Positions 1 through 5,717 of a stretch of DNA of 12,663 nucleotides are shown here, one piece after another. Below the pieces are notes generated by a model. That model did not search any database. It was given only the letters and a program-made list of their open reading frames with translations, and was not told the origin of the DNA. The position numbers and the translations under genes were made by a program. This stretch comes from Deltaproteobacteria bacterium (GTDB taxonomy: Bacteria; Myxococcota; XYA12-FULL-58-9; JAUUZB01): contig JAUUZB010000022.1 in NCBI GenBank assembly GCA_030590185.1, positions 1 to 12,663 on the forward strand, in the 5' to 3' direction. Each line of letters starts with the position of its first letter. Within the stretch, counting starts at the first letter, position 1.

Positions 1-72
1 CCGTTCCAATTCCGTTCCAATTCCGTTCCAATTCCGTTCCAATTCCGTTCCAATTCCGTTCCAATTCCGTTC
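1..72. repeat. 11-bp tandem repeat array (CCGTTCCAATT)n
   Basis: Six perfect head-to-tail copies of CCGTTCCAATT fill bases 1-66, and a partial seventh copy (CCGTTC, 67-72) merges into the palindromic element that follows. The array probably continues to the left of the window, since it is in phase at base 1. The unit is AT-richer than the surroundings and has no reading-frame function that I can see. It is too short and has no spacers, so it is not a CRISPR. It looks like a minisatellite grown from the edge of the neighbouring dispersed element, because both begin with CCGTTC. Confidence 0.95.
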
Positions 73-101
73 GCCCTGAGCGAGCGCAGCGAGTCGAAGG
101 G
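67..101. repeat. Dispersed palindrome-like element, copy 1
   Basis: The left arm CCGTTCGCCCTGAGC (67-81) and right arm GTCGAAGGG (93-101) recur exactly at 5728-5742 and 5768-5776, with different sequence between the arms. CCCT in the left arm can pair with AGGG in the right arm. Here the interior (CGAGCGCAGCGAG-like) is short and does not form a strong hairpin, unlike copy 2. This is a REP-like intergenic repeat; similar CCCTTCGA...TCAGGGCGAA elements are common in many bacterial genomes. The element abuts the tandem array on its left. Confidence 0.8.
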
Positions 102-172
102 TCGCGCTGTGCCCCGTCGAAGCGCGCAGCAATTTCTTTGCCTCCGGCCAGGGGAGCCGCTAGCGTTGCTCC

Positions 173-211
173 ATCACCAAACGCGTCGTTATAGTTTTCA
201 TCGCGGTCAGC
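173..211 (+). other. In-frame upstream extension encoding the missing signal anchor; candidate ATC start
   Basis: These 13 codons lie directly in frame ahead of the first normal start (GTG 212) of the glycosidase gene and are open back to a TAG at 161-163. They read ITKRVVIVFIAVS and complete a classic positively charged n-region plus TM helix that GTG 212 would cut in half. No ATG, GTG or TTG exists in frame between 164 and 211. Base 173 begins ATC ACC AAA CGC, which would be an ordinary ATG ACC AAA CGC start with one base changed. A purine-rich AGGGGAG lies at about 150-156, rather far upstream (about 16 nt). Either a rare ATC start, a recent start-codon mutation, or a sequencing error explains this. 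Confidence 0.55.
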
Positions 212-1018
212 GTGCTCACCGTGGGCTGGTGGCTCATCGCCCAACGCCCGCAGCTGCCGCCGAACGATGGCCACCCCCAGGAGCTGCCATCGATCTCCGC
301 GGAGGTGCTCTACCTCGACGCCTCCGACATCGTCACCACCGGTTCCCCGCGCGTGCTGGCGTTGCGTTTCGACGGCAAGGTGGAGCTGGCGCCGTACCAT
401 TTTGCCAGCGAGGGACTCGACGCACCGATTACGATCAGCGATTGGGCCGAGCGGCTACACGCGCCGGTGGTCTTCAACGCCGGTCAGTATGACGAGAACC
501 TAGCCCACCTCGGCTGGCTCAAACGGGACGGCGAATGGATCGTACCCCACCTACACGCCGCCTGGCAGGCGCTGCTGCTCAGCGGCCCGGTGGATGGTGC
601 CGCCTGGGCGCGCATCGTCGATCTCTCCCAGGCCGACGGCAGCGTGGAGAAGCGCTACCGCCAGGCGATCCAGTCAATGATGTTGGTGGATGACTCCGGC
701 CGGGCCCGGGTGCGACGTTCAACCAAGAGCGCCTGCCGGACGGTGGTCGCTGAGGACACCCACGGTCGAATCCTAGTGATGGTCACCGAGGGCGCGGTGA
801 TCCTCGCGGATCTCGCCGGCTGGCTCACTCGCCAGGACCTCGGCATCGTGCGCGCCATGAATCTGGATGGCGGCCTCGAGTCGCAGCTCGCGGTCAACAC
901 CCCGCGGCTGAGCTTCACCTTCTACGGCCAGCACAACACCGGGCTGCAGGGTGGTCGGCTGCCCCATGGGATCCCGACGGTGATCGCGGTGCGGCCGCGG
1001 GCCGGCGCCAGGCGTTAG
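212..1018 (+). CDS. Phosphodiester glycosidase family protein (NAGPA domain), membrane-anchored
   Basis: Resembles the family named after the human 'uncovering enzyme' N-acetylglucosamine-1-phosphodiester alpha-N-acetylglucosaminidase (NAGPA, formerly DUF2233 in bacteria). Bacterial members are exported and are thought to cleave sugar phosphodiester bonds, probably in cell-wall or exopolysaccharide material; the substrate here is unknown. Numbering from GTG 212, the family signatures are FNAGQY (88-93), the SxxxCRTVVAEDTHGRILVMVTEG stretch ending in strand-turn VTEGA (about 173-195) and the hallmark MNLDGGLESQL (216-226). The C-terminus GIPTVIAV is also typical. About 268 residues is normal for the soluble domain. 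The real protein probably begins upstream near base 173, which would add a complete N-terminal signal anchor (about 281 residues). The gene converges on the ligase gene with an 11-base gap, and no strong terminator is visible between them. Confidence 0.85.
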   Translation: MLTVGWWLIAQRPQLPPNDGHPQELPSISAEVLYLDASDIVTTGSPRVLALRFDGKVELAPYHFASEGLDAPITISDWAERLHAPVVFNAGQYDENLAHLGWLKRDGEWIVPHLHAAWQALLLSGPVDGAAWARIVDLSQADGSVEKRYRQAIQSMMLVDDSGRARVRRSTKSACRTVVAEDTHGRILVMVTEGAVILADLAGWLTRQDLGIVRAMNLDGGLESQLAVNTPRLSFTFYGQHNTGLQGGRLPHGIPTVIAVRPRAGARR

Positions 1019-1029
1019 GGACGGGCCGG

Positions 1030-2235
1030 CTACCCGACGACGAGCGGCGTGTCGGTGCGAAATTCCTCGACCAAGGCGGCGACGAGCTCCTGAAAGGAGT
1101 CGGTCTCCGCCACCAGGGCGCGTTGCCGAGCGTAGCTCGGGCCGTGGTCGAAGATGTCGTTTACCTGGAGAAGCTCCCGCTCACAGCCGAGCTTGCGCGC
1201 CGTTGGGGTCACCGCCTCGAGCCATTCATTGATGTGATCGCGCAGGTTGGACTGGGTGCCCCGTTCGTTGCGGATCAACTGCGCGTCGATACCGTAGCGG
1301 CAGGCCCGCCACTTGTTTTCCCGCAGGGTCCAGTTGCGCAGGCGCGGCAACGGCTCGCCGTAGTTATAGAGCTCCTGGAGGTAGGCGATGAGGCACTGGA
1401 CAAAGGCGGTCAGGGCGCAGATTTCGTTCAGGGTGTTGATCCCGTCGCAGATGCGGATCTCCAGGGTGCCGAAACCGGGGTGCGGTCGGATGTCCCACCA
1501 GATCTCGCGGATCGACTCGATCGAGCCGGCCGCCATCAAGGTGCGGATGAGCGCTGCGAACTCGCGCCAGTTGGTGACCTCGGGCGGCAGACCGGCGGTG
1601 GGCAAGCCCTCGAAGATCTTGATGCGGGTCGAGGCCAGGCCGGTATCCTCCCCCATCCAGAATGGGCTCGAGGCGGAGAGGGCCAAGAGGTGCGGGATGA
1701 AGACGGTCATCGAGTCGAGCAACGCCACCACGTGCTCGCCGCTCTCCACGCCGACGTGCACGTGCACGCCGCAGATCAACAGGCGGCGCGCCGGCCAGCG
1801 CATGTTCCCGACCAGGCGCTCGTAGCGCTCGCGGGCGGTGATCGGGAGCTCCCGATAGTCGGCGGAGGGGTGGGTGCCGACGCACATGATGTCGATGCCG
1901 AGCGGATCGCAGACCTCGCGCAGCTTGGTCAGGCGGCTCTCGAGGTCGGCGCGTATCTCGGCGACCGTGTTGCAGACGCCGGTGTTGATCTCGATGATGG
2001 TCTGGAAGAGCTCACCCTTGAAGTGAACCGCGTCCTCGACCGCGTCGATGATCTCGCTGGCGCGGGGCACCAGCTTGCCGGTCTCCGGATCGACCAGCGA
2101 GAGCTCGAGCTCCACGCCGACGGTCGGGTAGGCGCAACCCGGGAAGGTGATCATCTCCTTGGGGCGGGTCTCGGGGCTGTGGTCCTCGAGGGGCGAGGTC
2201 GCAAACGGCCCGAGTAGTCTCTTCTTCCTGGCCAT
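1030..2235 (-). CDS. Carboxylate-amine ligase, YbdK / glutamate-cysteine ligase type 2 family
   Basis: ATP-dependent ligase of the GCS2 family (Pfam family PF04107). E. coli YbdK has weak gamma-glutamyl-cysteine ligase activity; many relatives join unidentified amines to carboxylates. From the ATG at 2235 the protein has 401 residues, close to the family norm. Visible signatures are VGVELELSLVD (39-49, acidic metal-binding residues), CGVHVHVGV (155-163), SSPFWMGEDTGLASTRIKIFE (189-209) and WWDIRPHPGFGTLEIRICD (246-264), so the active-site framework looks intact. I chose ATG 2235 because AAGGGGAG (complement of 2238-2245) sits just upstream; the frame is open to a possible start at 2313, but that adds a low-complexity 26-residue leader lacking any similarity I recognise. 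It lies 84 bases downstream of the MBL-fold gene on the same strand, so the two may be co-transcribed. Whether it makes gamma-glutamylcysteine or another amide cannot be decided here. Confidence 0.88.
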   Translation of the reverse strand: MARKKRLLGPFATSPLEDHSPETRPKEMITFPGCAYPTVGVELELSLVDPETGKLVPRASEIIDAVEDAVHFKGELFQTIIEINTGVCNTVAEIRADLESRLTKLREVCDPLGIDIMCVGTHPSADYRELPITARERYERLVGNMRWPARRLLICGVHVHVGVESGEHVVALLDSMTVFIPHLLALSASSPFWMGEDTGLASTRIKIFEGLPTAGLPPEVTNWREFAALIRTLMAAGSIESIREIWWDIRPHPGFGTLEIRICDGINTLNEICALTAFVQCLIAYLQELYNYGEPLPRLRNWTLRENKWRACRYGIDAQLIRNERGTQSNLRDHINEWLEAVTPTARKLGCERELLQVNDIFDHGPSYARQRALVAETDSFQELVAALVEEFRTDTPLVVG

Positions 2236-2237
2236 GA

Positions 2238-2245
2238 CTCCCCTT
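2238..2245 (-). promoter_or_regulatory. Ribosome binding site that fixes the ligase start
   Basis: On the minus strand AAGGGGAG precedes the ATG at 2235 by two to five bases depending on which purines pair with 16S rRNA. It supports this start over the upstream in-frame codon at 2313. Confidence 0.6.
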
Positions 2246-2319
2246 TCCAATGGATGCCGCCCGGCGGGGTGGCGAGGAGAGGAGCCGATAGCAGACGGAT
2301 CCGCGAGAGGCAAAAGGAA

Positions 2320-3099
2320 TCAGCGTTGGGCAGCCAGCCAGCGCGCGAAACGCTGGGCGCCATCGTGGGCCACGCCGCGGTGTCCGTCGGCGATGATGGT
2401 GAACGGCACCGCCTCGAGCCGGTGCAGGGCGCGCCGGTTGATGTCGCGGTCGCCCGAGGTGGAGGCCGGGGCGGCGTCGAGGCCGTCCTCGGTGATCCGT
2501 AGGCTGTCGCCAGTGAACAATACGCCATCGACGAGAAAGGCGAGTGAGCCGCGCGTGTGACCGGGCAGCGCGAAGACGTCGACGTCGCGGCCCGCCACCT
2601 CGAGCAGGGTGCGGGGCAGCAGCGAGCGGAGGCGCTGGTGGATCGGCGGCGCCGGTGCGAGGTGTGCTTCGAGCCACGGGCCGAAGCCCTCCACCCGGCG
2701 GTCACCCCGGATCATGCGGTGGGCGGCATCGGCCGCATAAACGGTGGCCTCGGAAAAGAGCGCCGCCGCCGCCCAGTGGTTGCGATGGCCGTGGGTCACC
2801 AGGATCGCCTCCACCTGCCGGACCTCGAGCCCCCGGCGCGCCAGCTCATCGAGGAGCGCGGCGCCGGTGGGGTCGCTGCCCGCGTCGATCAGCGCGACCC
2901 GGTCGCCACCGTGCGGGCCGCCGTGCGGGCCGCCGTGCATCACGTAGGCATAACTGCTGCCGGCGAGCACACCCGTGATCCCCGGGGCCACCTCGAGGCG
3001 CGCCGCGGGGTCGGGTCCACTGCAGGCCGCGCTGAGCCCGAGGGAGAGGAGGCAGCAACCGGCGGGCAGCAGTCCGCCGCGGAGTGAAGGGGTCGCCAC
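2320..3099 (-). CDS. Metallo-beta-lactamase-fold hydrolase, predicted lipoprotein
   Basis: 259 residues from a GTG at 3099, which has AGGA a few bases upstream. The N-terminus is a signal peptide ending in a likely lipobox (LSAAC, Cys26), so the enzyme probably sits in the periplasm attached to a membrane. The MBL fold follows: THGHRNH (102-108) as the metal motif, GHTRGSLAFLVD (180-191), FTGDSL with Asp198, and DGH with His240. Most MBL hydrolases carry HxHxDH; here the Asp is replaced by Asn107, which should weaken or alter the second zinc site. Before the first metal motif there is a His/Gly/Pro-rich loop (MHGGPHGGPHGGD, 54-66) encoded by a 12-bp tandem repeat. The family includes glyoxalase II-like thiolesterases, lactonases and beta-lactamases; the substrate is not evident. 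It lies upstream of the GCS2 ligase in the same direction, which hints at thiol or gamma-glutamyl chemistry, but only weakly. Confidence 0.82.
   Translation of the reverse strand: MATPSLRGGLLPAGCCLLSLGLSAACSGPDPAARLEVAPGITGVLAGSSYAYVMHGGPHGGPHGGDRVALIDAGSDPTGAALLDELARRGLEVRQVEAILVTHGHRNHWAAAALFSEATVYAADAAHRMIRGDRRVEGFGPWLEAHLAPAPPIHQRLRSLLPRTLLEVAGRDVDVFALPGHTRGSLAFLVDGVLFTGDSLRITEDGLDAAPASTSGDRDINRRALHRLEAVPFTIIADGHRGVAHDGAQRFARWLAAQR
2909..2940. repeat. 12-bp in-frame tandem repeat inside the MBL gene
   Basis: The plus strand shows CCGTGCGGGCCG twice (2909-2920 and 2921-2932) and a partial third copy (2933-2940). On the coding strand it encodes the HGGP repeats of the loop before the MBL core. 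Being a multiple of three it can expand or contract without breaking the frame. Confidence 0.85.
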
Positions 3100-3108
3100 G
3101 GTCCTGCG

Positions 3109-3137
3109 TCTATAGCGGGACGTAGCTGGCGCGGCAA
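3109..3137 (-). promoter_or_regulatory. Possible sigma-70 promoter for the MBL-ligase pair
   Basis: On the minus strand TTGCCG (complement of 3132-3137) and TATAGA (complement of 3109-3114) are separated by exactly 17 bases, a fair match to -35 and -10 boxes (4 of 6 each). The -10 box is so close to the GTG at 3099 that the leader would be almost absent, which counts against it. Confidence 0.2.
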
Positions 3138-3187
3138 AGCGGTGACATTTGTCGCTGGTTGGCGCACGTTATAGGTGAACCGATTCG

Positions 3188-5662
3188 ATGCCTGCCGCCC
3201 TCGCCATCCTCGCCGCCTTTGCCCTCGGGGCCGCGCCTGTGCCGATCGTGGCGGTGATCGACCTGCCGGCGCCAGCAACTCCGGAGGAGAGCGCGCCGCT
3301 GCCGCCGGAGCCGGTCGAGCCGGTCGTGCCCGTTGCACCGGACTCGGCGGGTGGCGACGAGACCGCCTGGGCAGCCTTTCGCGAGGCCCAGGCCGCCTAC
3401 GAGTCCGCTCGGGAGCAGGCCCAAGCCATGGCCGCGGCACGACGGGAGGCGGAGCGCGCCGCCCGGGACGCCGCCCGCGCACGGGTTCGTGCGGATCGCT
3501 ACGCGGCGGCGCTCACCACCAGCGTCGAACAGGCGCTCAGGCGTACCGGGGTCTTCGAGGTTCGTACCGCCCGCGCGGTGCGGGTGGCGGCCGGTGAAGC
3601 GATCGAGAGCCTGCGGGAGTGCGAGCCGGCCGGTTGTTTGCTCGGCCTCGCCGCCCTCGCAGAGGTCGCCTATGTCGTGACCCTGCGCGCCGAGGTAGGC
3701 GCACCGGAGATCGAGGTGACCTTGGTCGAGCTGAGGCGCGCGGCGTCACCGACGCCGACCGATGCCCCGCCAGCGCCCGAGCCGGTGGTACTCGGTGAGG
3801 GGAGCGTGCCGGTCGGGGGATCGGCCCGGGATCTGATCCCCCACCTGTTCGTGCGCGCCATGGCCACCGAGCTCGAGCGTTGCTGCGCCCACGCCGAGCG
3901 TGCCGCCGCCGGGTTGGCCTGGGGGGATGCGTTGGATTGGCTTGGCCGTTGTCTGAGGATCGACTCGAACCATGGCCCAGCCCTGTTCTTGGCCGGACGT
4001 GCCTTCTTTGAGCAGGGGGATCTGCGCGGCGCTGAAAAGCGTTTGCGGCAGGCTATCCTCCAGGAGGAGGAGGTTGGCGAGGCTTCCCACTTGCTCGCCC
4101 TGATCGCCCTGCGTAAGCGCCGGGAGACGGCCGCCGCCGGTCTGTTCGAGGCCGCCATCGCCAGTGGGCGAGACAGCTTTGAAGCACGGTTGTTGCTCGG
4201 GCGGTTGGCCAGCGGTCGCGACGCCGCGGCCGCCGTCGAGCACCTCGAGAGGGCGGTCACCATGCGCCCCAACCATGGCGAGGCGAGCTTCCTGCTCGGC
4301 ATGCTGTTCTCCCTCGGCGGACAGGCGGAGCCGGCGCGGCGGTATCTCGAGATCGCGGTGGCAGCCGACCACCGGGCGGGGGACGCCCATTTCGAGATCG
4401 GCGCGCTCGCCCGGCAGGCGGGTGATGATGGTAGGGCTGTGTCCCATTTAGAGGCAGCCCGGGAGTTCGGCCGCACGACCGCCGAGGTGCTGCTCTACGT
4501 CGGCCGTCACCATGTCATCAGTGATCCCGCCCACGCCGTCGTCATCCTGGCCGAGGCGCGGCGCAAGGGGGCCAGGGCAGAGGATCTCGACTTCAACCTC
4601 GGCCGGGCGGCGCTCGCGGCCGGGGAGACCGCCATCGGCCTCGCGGCGCTCAAGCGCGCCCTCGGCCAGGAGGCCCACGCCGCCGATGCACGGCTGCTCC
4701 TCGCCCAGGCCTACGTCGAGCTCGGCAACATCCCGGTGGCTGCCTCTCACTACGGACCGGCGATCCGCATGGGGCGGGATTCCTACGCGGCCCGGGTGGT
4801 GATCGCCGAGGCGGCAGGGCTGCGCGGGGATGCTGAGCAAGCCCTCGAACACTACCTGGCCGCCCTCGCGCATCGGCCGGGTGACGGTCGAGCGAGTTAT
4901 GGTGCGGCGCTGGTGTTGCTCGGCGAGAAAGAGGTGGCCGCGGCGGTGCCGCACCTCGAGCGGGCGGTGGCCGCTGGTCATCGGGTCGCCGAGGGCCACG
5001 CCCGTCTCGGCCGTGCGGTTCGTTCCCTCGGGGATCGGGAAGCGAGCCTTACCCACTTCGCGGCGGCGGCGGCTGCCGGCAGCGACGAGCCAATGGTGTT
5101 TCGTGCCCTGGCGCGCGCCAGCGATCGTGGCGGCGACATCGACGGCGCCGTGGAGTTGTGGGGGCGGGTCCTCGCCCTGGTGCCCGGGGATGCCGAGGCC
5201 AGCTTTCGGCGCGGCAAGCTCCGTTTTCTACAGGCTCGACCCGAGGCCGCCCAACCGCTCCTCGAGCACGCCGCCAAGTCCCGGGCCTATGAGGGGCGCG
5301 CCCACCGGTTGCTGGCGAGGATCGCCCGGGCGCGGCGCGATCCGGTGCGGGCGTTGTTTCACTACGAGGCGGCGGTGAAGATTGAAGCCGCGGATTTTGA
5401 GCTGTTTGCCAACGCCGGTTGGGCAGCGCTCGAAGCGGGGCGCGACGATCGGGCCCGGTATTTTCTGGCGCGGGCGTTAGCGTTTCGTCCGGGGGACGGG
5501 AAGATTGGTTTTGCCCTCGGTGGAATCGATCTGCGGGCCGGGCGGCACCGGGAGGCACGGGCCTTCTTTCGAGTGGCGCTCGCGGCGGGTGTGAGGGTCG
5601 CTGAGGCCGAGCGTTATCTCGGCGACATCGCCGCGGAGATGACGCCGGCCGATGTTGACTGA
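3188..5662 (+). CDS. Exported TPR-array protein with coiled coil and TolB/FlgO-like domain
   Basis: 824 residues; ATG 3188 is the only possible start because TGA lies in frame at 3176, and AGGTGA (3173-3178) serves as ribosome site. Layout: hydrophobic N-terminus (1-24) that looks like a signal sequence lacking basic residues; Pro/Val/Ala/Glu-rich linker (25-55); Ala/Arg/Glu-rich coiled coil (about 56-105); a compact domain (about 106-185) with RTGVFEVRT and a CEPAGCLLGLAALAEVAYVV block; a second Pro-rich linker (186-210); and from about 236 to 815 some 17 successive TPRs of 33-34 residues. The CxxxxC...GA/LAxxAYVV block resembles the TolB/FlgO/CsgG-type N-terminal modules common in myxobacterial envelope proteins, where the usual text is close to C..SCLAEIGGALGADYVV. 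TPR arrays of this size are scaffolds for protein assembly; the partner is unknown. A periplasmic location is likely. The name rests on architecture alone. Confidence 0.85.
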   Translation: MPAALAILAAFALGAAPVPIVAVIDLPAPATPEESAPLPPEPVEPVVPVAPDSAGGDETAWAAFREAQAAYESAREQAQAMAAARREAERAARDAARARVRADRYAAALTTSVEQALRRTGVFEVRTARAVRVAAGEAIESLRECEPAGCLLGLAALAEVAYVVTLRAEVGAPEIEVTLVELRRAASPTPTDAPPAPEPVVLGEGSVPVGGSARDLIPHLFVRAMATELERCCAHAERAAAGLAWGDALDWLGRCLRIDSNHGPALFLAGRAFFEQGDLRGAEKRLRQAILQEEEVGEASHLLALIALRKRRETAAAGLFEAAIASGRDSFEARLLLGRLASGRDAAAAVEHLERAVTMRPNHGEASFLLGMLFSLGGQAEPARRYLEIAVAADHRAGDAHFEIGALARQAGDDGRAVSHLEAAREFGRTTAEVLLYVGRHHVISDPAHAVVILAEARRKGARAEDLDFNLGRAALAAGETAIGLAALKRALGQEAHAADARLLLAQAYVELGNIPVAASHYGPAIRMGRDSYAARVVIAEAAGLRGDAEQALEHYLAALAHRPGDGRASYGAALVLLGEKEVAAAVPHLERAVAAGHRVAEGHARLGRAVRSLGDREASLTHFAAAAAAGSDEPMVFRALARASDRGGDIDGAVELWGRVLALVPGDAEASFRRGKLRFLQARPEAAQPLLEHAAKSRAYEGRAHRLLARIARARRDPVRALFHYEAAVKIEAADFELFANAGWAALEAGRDDRARYFLARALAFRPGDGKIGFALGGIDLRAGRHREARAFFRVALAAGVRVAEAERYLGDIAAEMTPADVD

Positions 5663-5663
5663 T

Positions 5664-5717
5664 GGGACGTAGCAAACGAGTGTGTATCCTTCTCCGTAGG
5701 GACGTAAGAAACGAGTG
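5664..5717. repeat. Pair of 19-bp direct repeats 35 bp apart
   Basis: GGGACGTAGCAAACGAGTG (5664-5682) and GGGACGTAAGAAACGAGTG (5699-5717) match at 17 of 19 positions with a 35-base period. The first ten bases of copy 1 (GGGACGTAGC) also occur at 3117-3126 in the other divergent intergenic region. The second copy ends exactly at the GTG that opens the glycosyltransferase frame. This may be a dispersed intergenic repeat, the ends of a small vanished element, or operator sites. Confidence 0.8.

Noticed and set aside
1..72. CRISPR-like array
   Set aside because: Units are 11 bp with no spacers; it is a simple tandem repeat.
109..492. Plus-strand frame starting at GTG 109
   Set aside because: Overlaps the glycosidase gene in another frame and gives an Arg/Pro/Ala-rich product without recognisable features.
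1001..1030. GCCGGC inverted repeat between the convergent glycosidase and ligase genes as a terminator
   Set aside because: Six-pair stem with an 18-base loop and no T-run on either strand; GC-rich chance palindromes are frequent here.
1123..2217. Long plus-strand open frame opposite the ligase gene
   Set aside because: Antisense shadow in GC-rich DNA; its product is low-complexity Gly/Ala/Asp/Arg with no motif, while the opposite strand encodes a clear GCS2 ligase.
2236..2313. Upstream in-frame extension of the ligase
   Set aside because: No ribosome site and low-complexity sequence; ATG 2235 with AAGGGGAG is better.
3149..3175. TTGTCG / TATAGG as a plus-strand promoter for the TPR gene
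   Set aside because: Spacer is only 15 bases and the -10 box overlaps the ribosome site, so it is not credible as written.
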